From LMUY01 sp965199165 (GTDB lineage: Bacteria; Pseudomonadota; Alphaproteobacteria; Acetobacterales; Acetobacteraceae): a stretch of 64,000 nucleotides of DNA. The DNA is taken from positions 5,103,811 to 5,167,810 of the forward strand of contig OZ240681.1 in the NCBI GenBank assembly GCA_965199165.1, written 5' to 3'. The position numbers were made by a program, and so were the translations under genes. The notes beneath the pieces were generated by a model, which was not told the origin of the DNA, searched no databases, and worked only from the letters and a program-made list of their open reading frames with translations. This document shows positions 44,736-54,106 of this stretch, piece after piece. Each line of letters starts with the position of its first letter. Position 1 is the stretch's first letter.

Positions 44736-46022
44736 ATGACGCCTCTCCGTACCATCGAGTTGCGCCGGGTCGTCGTCACCGGCATGGGCATCGTCTCCCC
44801 GCTGGGGATCGGCGTGGAACATGTCTGGCAACGGCTCATTGCGGGCCATTCCGGCATCTCGGCCATCCAGTCCTTCGATGTGACTGACCTGCCGGCGAAG
44901 GTCGCGGGCGAGGTGCCAGCCGGCATCCGCGCCGAAGGCGGTCTCGACCTTGCCGAGTGGATCCCGGTCAAGGACATGAAGAAGATGGACCGTTTCATCC
45001 AGCTCGGGCTGGTGGCGGCTATCGAGGCGGTCGAGGATTCCGGCTGGACGCCCGAGGATGAGGACGATCGCTGCGCAACCGGCGTGATGATCGGCTCCGG
45101 CATCGGCGGGCTCCAGTCGATCTACGACGCGTCGGTACAGGTGCATGAGGGCAAGGTGCGGCGGCTATCGCCGTTCTTCATTCCCTCGGCGCTCATCAAC
45201 CTGGTCTCCGGCCACGTCTCGATCCGCTACGGCTTCAAGGGTCCGAACCACTCCGCCGTCACCGCCTGCGCCACGGGCGTGCATGCCATCGGCGATGCCG
45301 CCCGCCTGATCTCCCTGGGCGAGGCGGATGTCATGGTCGCCGGCGGCGCCGAGGCCGCTGTCTGCGCCCTCGGCATCGGTGGTTTCTGCGCCTCCCGCGC
45401 GTTATCCACCGGGTTCAACGACACGCCTGCGCGCGCCTCCCGCCCCTGGGACCGCGACCGCGACGGCTTCGTCATGGGCGAAGGCGCCGGGGTGCTGGTT
45501 CTGGAGGAATACGAGCACGCGAAGAAGCGTGGCGCCAAGATCTACGCCGAGATCGGCGGCTACGGTCTGTCCGGCGACGCGCACCACATCACGGCGCCCG
45601 CCGAGGGCCATGACGGCGCCTTCCGCGCCATGAAGGCCGCCTTGCGCAACGGCGGGGTCGATCCCTCCGAGATCCAATACGTCAATGCCCACGGCACCTC
45701 GACGCCGCTCGGCGACGACCTCGAACTCTCTGCGGTGGAGCGCTTCTTCGGCGACGACGCCCGCAACGTCGCCATGTCGTCGACGAAATCGGCGACCGGC
45801 CACCTGCTGGGCGCGGCCGGCGCGATCGAGGCGGTGTTCTCGATCCTGGCGATCCGGGATGGCGTGGCGCCGCCGACGCTCAATCTCGACGAGCCAAGCC
45901 GGGAGAGCGTGATCGACCGGGTGGCGAAGGTCGCACAGGAGCGGCCGATCAAGGTGGCGCTGTCGAACAGCTTCGGCTTCGGCGGCACCAATGCGAGCGT
46001 CATCTTCCGCGCCGCGGCCTGA
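44736..46022 (+). CDS. fabF: 3-oxoacyl-ACP synthase II
   Basis: 428 residues. RRVVVTGMGIVSPLG at the N-terminus; catalytic Cys in VTACATGVHAIGDA, His in NAHGTSTPLGD and KSATGHLLGAAGAIEA, and the closing SFGFGGTNAS. Elongates acyl-ACP with malonyl-ACP. Begins 12 bp after acpP. Confidence 0.97.
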   Translation: MTPLRTIELRRVVVTGMGIVSPLGIGVEHVWQRLIAGHSGISAIQSFDVTDLPAKVAGEVPAGIRAEGGLDLAEWIPVKDMKKMDRFIQLGLVAAIEAVEDSGWTPEDEDDRCATGVMIGSGIGGLQSIYDASVQVHEGKVRRLSPFFIPSALINLVSGHVSIRYGFKGPNHSAVTACATGVHAIGDAARLISLGEADVMVAGGAEAAVCALGIGGFCASRALSTGFNDTPARASRPWDRDRDGFVMGEGAGVLVLEEYEHAKKRGAKIYAEIGGYGLSGDAHHITAPAEGHDGAFRAMKAALRNGGVDPSEIQYVNAHGTSTPLGDDLELSAVERFFGDDARNVAMSSTKSATGHLLGAAGAIEAVFSILAIRDGVAPPTLNLDEPSRESVIDRVAKVAQERPIKVALSNSFGFGGTNASVIFRAAA

Positions 46023-46057
46023 TCGCGGGTGATCGTAGGGCGCCTGGGCCGCGGCTG

Positions 46058-47032
46058 ATGGGGCGCATCGCGCGCTGGCTTCTGCCGCTCATGGTGCTGG
46101 TCACGTCTATCGGTGCTGGCCGCATCTACGTCGACCAGACCTGGAACGGGATCGGTCCGCTGCCGCGGCAGACGGATTTCGTGGTGCCGCACGCGCCGAC
46201 CGAGGTCGTGGCTCAATCGCTGCGACAGGCCGGCATCATCGACGGCGTGCTCGCCTTCCGCGTTGCGGTTCTGCTGACGGGCGAGGACGGCCCGCTGCAT
46301 TCGGGTGAGTTCGCCTTCCCGGCCAATGCGAGCCTGCGCCAGGTGCTGGATGTGCTGCGTCATGGCCGCCAGGTGGAACACCATCTGACCATCCCCGAAG
46401 GCCTCACGGCCCAGCAGATCGCGGCCCTGATCAATGCCGCCCCCGCCATGACCGGAACGGTCACGCCACCGGCTGAGGGCGCAATCCTGCCCAATACCTA
46501 CGACTACCTGTTCGGTGCGTCGCGGCAGGTGCTGCTGGATCGCGCCGAGCACGCCCTGGATGCGACGATGGCGTCCCTTTGGCCCGCCCGCGCGCCGGGC
46601 CTGCCGCTCTCATCGCCAGCCCAGGCCATGACGCTCGCGAGCATTGTGGAGCGTGAGACGGCGAAGCCCGAGGAACGGCCGATCGTGGCCGGGGTTTACC
46701 TCAACCGGCTGCGGGCTGGCATGAAGTTGCAGGCGGATCCGACGGTGATCTACGGCGTGAGCAACGGTCGCGGGCTGTTGGACCGGCCACTGGATCATGC
46801 GGATTTGCAGGTGCCCGGTGCCTACAACACCTACCTCAACGCGGGGCTGCCGCCGGGGCCGATTGCGGCGCCGGGCATCGCCTCGATCGAAGCCGTGCTG
46901 CATCCGGCGGACACGGACGCTCTCTACTTCGTCGCTGACGGTTCCGGCGGCCATGTGTTCAGCCACGACTACAGCGAGCAGGTGCGGAACGTGGCCAAGC
47001 TCCGCAAGCGCGACGCTCTCCAGCAAAACTGA
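46058..47032 (+). CDS. mltG: Endolytic murein transglycosylase MltG
   Basis: 324 residues. One N-terminal membrane helix (WLLPLMVLVTSIGAGRIYV), a LysM-like subdomain (TIPEGLTAQQIAALI) and the YceG catalytic region with TLASIVERETAKPEERP (catalytic Glu), GVYLNRLRAGMKLQADPTVIYG and YNTYLNAGLPPGPIAAPG. Cuts nascent glycan strands and sets their length. In many proteobacteria it follows pabC/fabF, as here. Confidence 0.96.
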   Translation: MGRIARWLLPLMVLVTSIGAGRIYVDQTWNGIGPLPRQTDFVVPHAPTEVVAQSLRQAGIIDGVLAFRVAVLLTGEDGPLHSGEFAFPANASLRQVLDVLRHGRQVEHHLTIPEGLTAQQIAALINAAPAMTGTVTPPAEGAILPNTYDYLFGASRQVLLDRAEHALDATMASLWPARAPGLPLSSPAQAMTLASIVERETAKPEERPIVAGVYLNRLRAGMKLQADPTVIYGVSNGRGLLDRPLDHADLQVPGAYNTYLNAGLPPGPIAAPGIASIEAVLHPADTDALYFVADGSGGHVFSHDYSEQVRNVAKLRKRDALQQN

Positions 47033-47098
47033 CGATCCCCGGTTGCTTGTCGTTCAGCATCTGATGCGCGATGCTTGATGCTCCCGTAGGGGCTGGTC

Positions 47099-47326
47099 AT
47101 GAGAACAACGCTCTCGATCGACGATGACGTTCTCGCCGCCGCCAAGGGGCAGGCACTCGTTCAGGGCCGCTCGATCGGCGAGGTGATCTCGGACCTCGCG
47201 CGCCAGTCTCTTCGCCGCCCGGTCGCTCCAGCCGAGAGAAACGGGATTCCCCTGTTGCCTGTCAGTCGAGAGAAGGCCCAGGTGACGCTCGCGGTCGTCA
47301 ACGCGCTTCGAGACGAGCAGGCGTGA
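47099..47326 (+). CDS. vapB: VapB-type antitoxin with ribbon-helix-helix DNA-binding domain
   Basis: 75 residues. N-terminal RHH: MRTTLSIDDDVLAAAKGQALVQGRSIGEVISDLARQSL, followed by a Pro-rich linker and C-terminal toxin-binding tail. Represses its own operon and neutralises a PIN-domain ribonuclease. GTGA overlap with the vapC remnant. The antitoxin is intact while its partner is not. Confidence 0.85.
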   Translation: MRTTLSIDDDVLAAAKGQALVQGRSIGEVISDLARQSLRRPVAPAERNGIPLLPVSREKAQVTLAVVNALRDEQA

Positions 47327-47477
47327 CGTTCCTCCTCGATGTGAACGTGCTGATCGCGCTGACAGCTATCTTCTGGCCCTCGCCGTCGCGCATGATGGGC
47401 AACTCGCCAGCCTGGACCAGCGCCTCCCGGTGACGGCGGTTCGCGGCGGCCGCGCAGGGCTCAGGCTGATCCAGTAG
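47323..47477 (+). pseudogene. vapC: VapC toxin remnant with internal deletion
   Basis: The start VTFLLDVNVLIAL is the first beta-strand and catalytic Asp of a PIN domain. Directly after it, in another frame, DSYLLALAVAHDGQLASLD and RLPVTAVRGGRAGLRLIQ to the TAG at 47477 form the normal PIN C-terminus. The central part, some 70-80 residues of an intact VapC, is missing and the ends are joined out of frame. It cannot encode an active ribonuclease. Confidence 0.8.
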
Positions 47478-47551
47478 CAAAGCCGTGATCGCGGCGCCCG
47501 CTGGCAGATCCCGCGCCCATGACCTTATCGGGTTCAAAAGGAACCCGCCGC

Positions 47552-48415
47552 GTGAGTGATACCGAAGCAGAGACCGAAGCCGGGTCCGAGTCGCCGCATC
47601 TCGACGAGAAGCAGCAGAAGCAGGCCGGGGACCGCGCGCCCCCAGGGGCGATCGTCATCCACGAGATCGTCCGCGAGCAGGGCCTGGACGAACTCAACCG
47701 ATCCGCCGGTTCGCTGGCCTGGTCCGGGACCGCCGCGGGATTGTCGATCGGCTTCTCCTTCGTCGCCCAGGCGACCCTGCAAGCTCACCTGCCGGACACG
47801 CCCTGGCGCCCACTCGTGTCGAGCTTCGGCTACAGCCTCGGCTTCCTGATCGTCATCCTCGGACGGCAGCAGCTCTTCACAGAGACGACCCTCACTGCCC
47901 TCATCCCGGCGCTGACGCAACGCGACTTGAGCACCTTCGCGCGCACGATGCGCGTGTGGGTCATCGTGCTGTTCTTCAATCTGGCGGCGACCCTGGTCTG
48001 GGGCTTCGTCCTGTCCCGCCCGGGGGTCATGCCCGCGGACACGATGACGGCTATGGTGGGCATAGCCGCCAAAGTTCTGGGACCGCACTTCTGGCACACC
48101 GTCCTCATGGCGGGGGCAGCGGGCTGGATCATCGGGCTGATGGTCTGGCTGCTGCCGGCGGCCAATGCCAGCCAGCCGATGATCATCATCCTGCTGACCT
48201 ACACGATCTCGTTCTGCGAATTCCCGCACATCATAGCGGGATCGGTCGAAGCCTCCTTCGCCGCCTTCTCGGGCCATGCAACGGTCGAAGCCTACGTGGT
48301 CAAGTTTCTGCTGCCGACACTGCTCGGCAACGTCATCGGCGGCACGCTGCTGGCCGCTCTGCTCAATCATGCGCCCGTCGCAGACACGCTCAAGGGCGGC
48401 AAGGACCAAGCGTAA
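47552..48415 (+). CDS. Formate/nitrite transporter (FNT) family protein
   Basis: About 287 residues. A polar N-terminal extension of some 45 residues is followed by six hydrophobic segments: LAWSGTAAGLSIGFSFVAQA, FGYSLGFLIVILGRQQLFTETTLTA, VWVIVLFFNLAATLVWGFVL, FWHTVLMAGAAGWIIGLMVWL, PMIIILLTYTISFCEFPHIIAGS, and VVKFLLPTLLGNVIGGTLLAALLNH. The GRQQLFTE and LLGNVIGGT signatures fit the YfdC/YrhG-like branch; the anion is not identifiable. GTG 47552 is preferred with AGGA nine bases upstream. Confidence 0.88.
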   Translation: MSDTEAETEAGSESPHLDEKQQKQAGDRAPPGAIVIHEIVREQGLDELNRSAGSLAWSGTAAGLSIGFSFVAQATLQAHLPDTPWRPLVSSFGYSLGFLIVILGRQQLFTETTLTALIPALTQRDLSTFARTMRVWVIVLFFNLAATLVWGFVLSRPGVMPADTMTAMVGIAAKVLGPHFWHTVLMAGAAGWIIGLMVWLLPAANASQPMIIILLTYTISFCEFPHIIAGSVEASFAAFSGHATVEAYVVKFLLPTLLGNVIGGTLLAALLNHAPVADTLKGGKDQA

Positions 48416-48492
48416 GCACACGCGAATGCGCTTTGGCCGGGTGCCGGCACGCCCCATTTTCCGGGCACCACCGATCACTGACCAAGGAGACC

Positions 48493-49005
48493 ATGATGAG
48501 CGATGCGCACGGCAACCCGGCTCACGAGCTGTACCACACCGGGCTGATCAACCAGCATGCGGTCGAAAACCAGGCCATCGAACTGCTGGAGCGGCAGGCT
48601 GGCCGAATGGATGAGTTCCCCGAGATGAAGGCGCGCATCCAGCGGCATCTCGAGGAGTCGCGCGTGCAGGCGCAACGGCTGGACCAGCTGCTGGAACAGC
48701 ACGGCACCAGCGCCTCGACGATCAAGGACACCATGATGAGCTTCATGGGCAACATGGCAGCGCTTGCCCACACGCCGGCGCCGGATGAGGTCATCAAGAA
48801 CACGCTCGCCAACTTCGCCTTCGAGCACTTCGAGATCGCGGCCTACAAGTCGCTGATCGCCCTGGCCGAGAGCCTCGGTGACACGAACGGCGTGCGGCTG
48901 CTGAAGGAGTCGCTCCAGGAGGAGGAGGCGATGGCGGGATGGATCGACCAGAACATCGCGCCGACCACCTTGAAGTTCGCGGCGATGAAGAAGGCCGCCG
49001 CGTAA
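48493..49005 (+). CDS. DUF892 (YciE/YciF-like) ferritin-fold protein
   Basis: 170 residues, all-helical. ELLERQAGRMDEFPEMKARIQRHLEESRVQAQRLDQLLEQHG and FAFEHFEIAAYKSLIALAESLGD carry the Glu/His residues of the di-iron ferritin-like fold, and SLQEEEAMAGWID closes it. Members respond to osmotic and oxidative stress. AAGGAG directly precedes ATG 48493. Follows the FNT gene by 77 bp and ends at a strong terminator. Confidence 0.9.
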   Translation: MMSDAHGNPAHELYHTGLINQHAVENQAIELLERQAGRMDEFPEMKARIQRHLEESRVQAQRLDQLLEQHGTSASTIKDTMMSFMGNMAALAHTPAPDEVIKNTLANFAFEHFEIAAYKSLIALAESLGDTNGVRLLKESLQEEEAMAGWIDQNIAPTTLKFAAMKKAAA

Positions 49006-49020
49006 CCTTCGCCTGACGAG

Positions 49021-49056
49021 AAAGGGCCTCGCGCCGCCAGCGCGAGGCCCTTTTTT
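49021..49056 (+). terminator. Rho-independent terminator
   Basis: 14-bp perfect stem (arms 49021-49034 and 49040-49053) with a 5-base loop and a T-run at 49051-49056, 15 bp after the DUF892 stop. Confidence 0.93.
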
Positions 49057-49058
49057 GC

Positions 49059-49364
49059 CTACTTCGGTACCACCGTCGGGTTGCCGCCGGGCGTTCCGGC
49101 CGGAGGAATAACCGGCATTCGGCTCTGCGCCTGCGGGTGGATGACCGGCATCCGGTTGTCGATCGCCGGGGGTGCGATCACGCCCGACCGCCCCTGCGGT
49201 GGAAATGGATTACCCGGATTGGGGAGCGCCGGGTTGAGCGGCCCCGGCGGCTTCGTCGTCATCGGCATGTATGGGTTGACGCTACTCTGGGCCTCGGCCG
49301 CCAGCGGCAGGCCGAGGACCGCGGGAATCGCCAGGATCAGCGCCAAGCGCTTCGCAAATCTCAT
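49059..49364 (-). CDS. Small secreted Pro-rich protein
   Basis: 101 residues. Clear signal peptide (RLALILAIPAVLGLPLAAEAQS). The mature part is Pro/Gly/Asn-rich with the near-repeats NRMPVIHPQ and SRMPVIPPA, probably disordered. No known domain. It is convergent with the DUF892 gene, sharing the terminator region. Confidence 0.65.
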   Translation of the reverse strand: MRFAKRLALILAIPAVLGLPLAAEAQSSVNPYMPMTTKPPGPLNPALPNPGNPFPPQGRSGVIAPPAIDNRMPVIHPQAQSRMPVIPPAGTPGGNPTVVPK

Positions 49365-49463
49365 CGTCGTCGCCTCGTATGAATGCCTCCAAGACGTGGG
49401 TGGCAGCCCTCTCGCTTGCAGGCGGGGCGCACCATCACGATGAATGGAGATGACAGGGGCCCG

Positions 49464-51990
49464 TCAGCCTCCGTTCTCCATTCGCAGCCGAGGGGCCGCC
49501 GGCTGCCGCAGCGCCCGCTCGGTCGAGACGAAGCCCAGCACGATCATCGCCAGAATGCTCAGAATGACCGTCAGCAACATGATGCCGGGCAGGAAATGCC
49601 ACTGCGTGTGGAAAACCTGGACGATCACCAGCGCCGCAGCCCCGTCCCCCAGGATGGCCGCCGCCACACCCGCCATGCCGCCCGCCACCGCGAACTCGGT
49701 CAGCCAGGCCAGGCGTATCTGCGCGCGGGTGGCGCCCAGCGTTTTCAGCACTACCGCCTCGGCGATCCGCCGCTCGCGCTCGGCCGCGATGGCGCTGACC
49801 AGCACCAGGCCGCCGGCGAGCAGCGCCACCAGGCCGACGAGGCTGACCGCGGTCCCGATCTGCCCGAGCAAACTGCGGAGGGCCTGCCAGCACCTGTCCC
49901 ACATCGATCCCGGTGACGCCCGGCAGCGCATCCGTCACCGCCGCCAGCACCGCGCCCTCCTGTCCCGGGTCCGCCTTCAGCGTCGCGATGAAGGTATGCG
50001 GCGCGCCGGCGAAGGGGTCCGGCGTCCCGATCAGCAGGAAGTTCAGCTCCAGCGACTGCCAGTGGATGTCCCGCAGACTGGCGATGCGGAGGTCGAAGCG
50101 CCGCCCGAGCACGCTGACCGTCAGGCTGTCGCCGACGCCGACGCCCCAGGCGCGGGCGATCGGCGCGTCGAAAGAGACCTCGGGCGGCCCGAGGTAATCA
50201 GATGACCACCAGCGCCCGGCGGTGAGCCGGGTGCCGGGCGGGGGCGTCGCGGCGTAGGTGAAGCCGACATCGCTGCGCAACGGCCAATCGCTGGTGCCCT
50301 TGGGGTGGAATTGAGCGACGGGGGTGCCGTTGATGGCAAGGATGCGCGCCCGGAGGCTCGGCAGCTCGTGCAGGTCATGGGCGACGTGGGTCGCCTGCAC
50401 CGCCGCCTGGAACTTCGGCAGGTCGGCAGGCTGGATGTCGATGAAATAGAAGCTTGGTGCCGCGCGAGGCAGTTCGCCTGCGAATTCGGTCATGAGGTTG
50501 CCGCGGATCTCCGCGACCGCGACCAGCACGGTCAGGCCCGCGCCCGCCGACATCAGCATGAGCGGCAGCGGTGATCCCGGCCCCGCCAGACGCCGCAGGG
50601 CGAGCGCCACGGCAATGCTCCGGGGCGTCGGCAAGGCTGGCAGCAGCCGGCGGATCAACGCCGCCACGCCGCGCAGCAGCAGCAGCGTGCCGATGGCGCC
50701 GGCGCAGAAGCCGAGGGCAAGTTCGGCGCGCGGGACCGAAAGCGCCGCCAGCGCGATCAGCACCGCGACCAGCGCCACCTCGACGGCGGCAGCGATCGGG
50801 CTCCATGGGACGCTGCCGGGAAGGGCGGCGGCGCGGAACAGCGCGGCGCCGGATATTGCGGCCGCCCGGCGCAGCGGCCGCAGGGCGAAGATGATGCCGA
50901 CGAGCAGCCCGAAGACCGCCGCCAGCAGCAGCGGCCGCGGATAGAGGCCGACGTGATGCGGCACCGGCAGGCGGCCTTGCAGCAGCGGCAGCACGAGCAC
51001 CGGCACGATGGCGCCCACCAGCAGGCCCGCAAGAATGCCGGGAACGCCGAGCACCGCCAGCTGCAGCCCGTGGATCGCGCTCACCATTCGGGCGGACGCG
51101 CCGAGGCAGCGCAAGGTGGCGATGCTGCGCGCCCGCGCCGTAAGCCACGCCTCGACGCCGTTGGCAACGCCGATGCCGCCGACCAGCAGGGCCGCGAGCC
51201 CCAGCAGCGTCATGAACAGCGCCGCCTGATCGACGAAGCGCGAGAGGTCCGGCGCCGCGTCGCCCGTCGTGCGGATCCGCCACGTGGCCTGCGGGAACCG
51301 CGCCTTCAGCGCTGCGACCGTTGCCGGCACGGTGGCACCGGGCGGAAGCGCCACCTGCATCTCGTAGCTCACGAGGCCGCCGGGCGCGACCAGCGGCGTG
51401 CCGGCGAGCGCCGGCAGCGACACGAAGGCCTTGACGCCGAACAGCCGGCTATCGGCGATGCGGTCCGGCGAGTCCGCGATGGTCCCGCGATAGGCGAGCG
51501 GAACGCCGCCGAGCGTCACCCGATCTCCCGGCTTCAGGCCGAGCGTCTGCGCGCCAGTCGGGTCGAGGACGAGGCCGGGGCGGCCATCGGACCCCTTCCG
51601 CAGCGTGGGGAACTGACCCGGCGGGTTGGTCGAGACGGCGCCGATCAGCGGCCAGTCCAGGCTCGCCGCCTTGGCGGCCACCAGCAGCCGGTGGCCGGAA
51701 GGCGCAACCAGGATCGACCGCGTCTCGACCGTCTCCGACACCCGCGCGCCGCGCCCGGCGAACCAGGCTTCGACCGCCGGGGGAAACGGTGCCAGGCTGG
51801 TGGAGAGCGCAAGATCGCCGCCGAGGATGGCGCGGCTGTCCTCGGCCAGTCCCTGGCCCAGTGCGGCACGAAGAGAGCCGATGCCGGCGATGGCCGCCAC
51901 ACCCACGCCAAGGCAGAGCAGCACGATGATGAGGCCGCGGGTGCCGCCGCGCAGATCGCGCAGCGCGATCCGCCAGGCGATCGCCATCAT
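49464..51990 (-). pseudogene. FtsX-like ABC transporter permease (YbbP-like), frameshifted near 49880-49882
   Basis: About 840 residues after removing one base. MMAIAWRIALRDLRGGTRGLIIVLLCLGVGVAAIAG is the N-terminal anchor; a MacB-like periplasmic domain, then helices such as LVGGIGVANGVEAWLTARARSIATLRCLGASA (FtsX domain 1), and a second FtsX domain. Homology breaks at GGG 49880-49882 (after DIGQVLAG) and continues in the next frame with LRSLLGQIGTAVSLVGLVALLAGGLVLVSAIAAERERRIAEAVVLKTLGATRAQI up to 49464. E. coli YbbP partners YbbA and TesA, as here. Start ATG overlaps the ATPase stop. Confidence 0.88.
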
Positions 51991-52682
51991 GCCAGAAGGC
52001 CGTTGCGGATCGTCACCGTCCGGTCGCACCGCGCCGCCAGGGCCGGGTCATGGGTGATCAGCAGCAGGGTGGCGCCGGCATCCCCGCAGAGCGCGAACAG
52101 CAGATCCATCACGAGGCGTCCGGTCTCGGTATCGAGGTTGCCGGTCGGTTCATCCGCCAGCAGCAGGCGCGGACCCGGGGCGATGGCGCGCGCCAGAGCC
52201 ACCCGCTGCTGTTCTCCGCCCGAGAGCTGCGATGGCCGGTGCGTGAGCCGATGCCCCAGCCCGACGCGGCTGAGCGCCTCCGCCGCGACCGAGGCGGCAT
52301 CGCGGCGGCCGGCGAGTTCCAGCGGCACGGCGACGTTTTCCAGGGCCGTCATGGTGGGGATGAGGTGGAAGGACTGGAAGACGATCCCCAGATTGGCGAG
52401 ACGGAAGCGCGCCCTGGCATCCTCGTCCAGCGCCGCCAGATCGGTGCCGGCGACGGTGATCGCACCGCCGCTCGCCCGCTCCAGCCCGGCCACCAGCATC
52501 AGCAGGCTGGTCTTGCCCGAACCCGAAGGACCGAGAATGCCGATCCGCTCCCCCGCCTCGACATCGAGATCAATGCCCCGCAGGATCGTGACGGGTCCGG
52601 CTGCCGCCGGAATACTCAACCGCAGGTCGCGGAGACTGATGATGGACGGGCGGGACGACGCCGCAGGCGATGGATCGGTCAT
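51987..52682 (-). CDS. ABC transporter ATPase (YbbA/LolD-like)
   Basis: 231 residues. Walker A GPSGSGKTSLL, Q-loop VFQSFHLIPTMTALENV, signature LSGGEQQRVALARAI, Walker B LLLADEPTGNLD and switch His THDP, all in the MacB/LolD class. Start ATG 52682 matches the family; the frame extends upstream to 52835 over the divergent esterase. Overlaps the permease start. Pairs with the FtsX-like permease, as in ybbAP. Confidence 0.94.
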   Translation of the reverse strand: MTDPSPAASSRPSIISLRDLRLSIPAAAGPVTILRGIDLDVEAGERIGILGPSGSGKTSLLMLVAGLERASGGAITVAGTDLAALDEDARARFRLANLGIVFQSFHLIPTMTALENVAVPLELAGRRDAASVAAEALSRVGLGHRLTHRPSQLSGGEQQRVALARAIAPGPRLLLADEPTGNLDTETGRLVMDLLFALCGDAGATLLLITHDPALAARCDRTVTIRNGLLA

Positions 52683-52704
52683 GCTCCCCCCATATAGGCG
52701 CGCC

Positions 52705-53415
52705 ATGGGCCGCGCGCAGCGCGCATTCCTCGTGACATTGCTGCTCCTCGCCGGGGTTGTCCCGTCCGTGACCCAGGCGAAGGCGGCTCCCGCCCAGGCG
52801 CCCGTCCACCTGATGATCCTCGGCGATTCACTCACCGCCGGTTACGGCCTGCCGCCGCAGGATGGCTTCCAGGCGCGGCTGGCCGCGGCCCTGAAGGCCC
52901 GTGGCGCCGATGTCGTGCTGGTGGATGCCGCGGTCTCCGGCGACACCTCGGCCGATGCCGCGGCGCGGCTGGATTGGGCGCTGGGCGGCGGCGAGGTGGA
53001 TGCCGCGCTCGTCGAGCTTGGCGGCAATGACGGGCTGCGCGGGCTCGACCCGGCGCTCATGGAGCATAATCTGAACCATATCCTCGACACGCTGCAGGCG
53101 AAGCACATCCCGGTGCTGCTGAGCGGCATGATTTCACCGCCCAACCTCGGCACCGCGTATGGCGACCGTTTCGCCGCGGTCTTCGCCCGGCTGGGGAAAC
53201 GACCCGGCGTGCTCTACGACCCGTTCTTTCTGGACGGGCTGGTGGGGCATCCGGAGGATGCCCAGGCGGACGGCATCCACCCGAACAGCGCCGGTGTGGC
53301 GATCGAAGTGAAGCGCCTGCTGCCGCTCATCCTCAAGTTGATCGACGAACCGGAGGCCCAGGCGAATGCGGCGCGGGCCAAGGCTGGCACAGGGGGAGGA
53401 GCCACGAGCGGATGA
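52705..53415 (+). CDS. tesA: Periplasmic GDSL arylesterase/lysophospholipase, TesA-like
   Basis: 236 residues with signal peptide (AFLVTLLLLAGVVPSVTQAKA). SGNH hydrolase blocks: GDSLTAGYGL (catalytic Ser), VSGDTSADAAARL, VELGGNDGLRG and DGIHPNSAG with the catalytic Asp/His. TesA hydrolyses acyl-CoA and esters in the periplasm. Divergent from the ABC ATPase with a 22-bp gap, mirroring E. coli ybbA-tesA. The last codons overlap thpR. Confidence 0.93.
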   Translation: MGRAQRAFLVTLLLLAGVVPSVTQAKAAPAQAPVHLMILGDSLTAGYGLPPQDGFQARLAAALKARGADVVLVDAAVSGDTSADAAARLDWALGGGEVDAALVELGGNDGLRGLDPALMEHNLNHILDTLQAKHIPVLLSGMISPPNLGTAYGDRFAAVFARLGKRPGVLYDPFFLDGLVGHPEDAQADGIHPNSAGVAIEVKRLLPLILKLIDEPEAQANAARAKAGTGGGATSG

Positions 53416-53945
53416 GGCTGTTCGTTGCCCTGGAACTGCCCTGGCCTCTGCGCGAGCGGCTCGCCGGTCTTGCGACCGGCATCATGGGCGCGCGCTGGGT
53501 GCCTCGGGAGAACATGCATCTCACGCTGCGTTTCGTGGGCGAGGTGCCGAACTGGCGCGCCGAGGAGATCGACCTCGCTTTGCATGGCATCCGCGGACGC
53601 GGCTTTCCATTGGTGATTTCGGGTGTCGGGTTGTTCGAAAAAGCCGGCCGGGTGACGGCGCTTTGGGCCGGCGTGGAGCGGTCATCCGCGCTCGAGCATC
53701 TGCAGGCGAAGATCGAGACGGCGCTGCAGCGCGCCGGGCTGGAGCCCGAGCGGCGCCGTTTCATCCCTCATGTGACGCTGGCGCGGCTCGACCAGCCGGC
53801 GAACGACAAGATCACCGGCTTTGTGCAGCGGAACAATCTTTTCCGCGCCGAGGCTTTTTCGGTTGAGCGGTTTACGCTGTTCAGCTCGCAGCTGGGCAAG
53901 GAGAGCCCGGTCTATACCGCCGAAAACGACTATACCCTTGGCTGA
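53412..53945 (+). CDS. thpR: RNA 2',3'-cyclic phosphodiesterase (2'-5' RNA ligase family)
   Basis: 177 residues. The two HxTx motifs are HLTL in ENMHLTLRFVGE and HVTL in RFIPHVTLARLDQP. RLFVALELPWPLRERL is the family start. The 4-bp overlap with the esterase stop (ATGA) indicates coupling. The enzyme opens 2',3'-cyclic phosphates of RNA; cellular role unclear. Confidence 0.95.
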   Translation: MRLFVALELPWPLRERLAGLATGIMGARWVPRENMHLTLRFVGEVPNWRAEEIDLALHGIRGRGFPLVISGVGLFEKAGRVTALWAGVERSSALEHLQAKIETALQRAGLEPERRRFIPHVTLARLDQPANDKITGFVQRNNLFRAEAFSVERFTLFSSQLGKESPVYTAENDYTLG

Positions 53946-54106
53946 AAGAGGCAAGCGCCGAACCGGTTGAGGTGCCGTCTTCGGCTTGTGCAACCGGCAT
54001 GACGCTGTCTAGAAGGCGTCATGCTTGTCAAAGCCTTCAGGATTCGCGCATCCCTCTCCTCCGGCCGGTTGACCGGATGCGGAATCATTGTCCGCTGGAA
54101 CGCACC

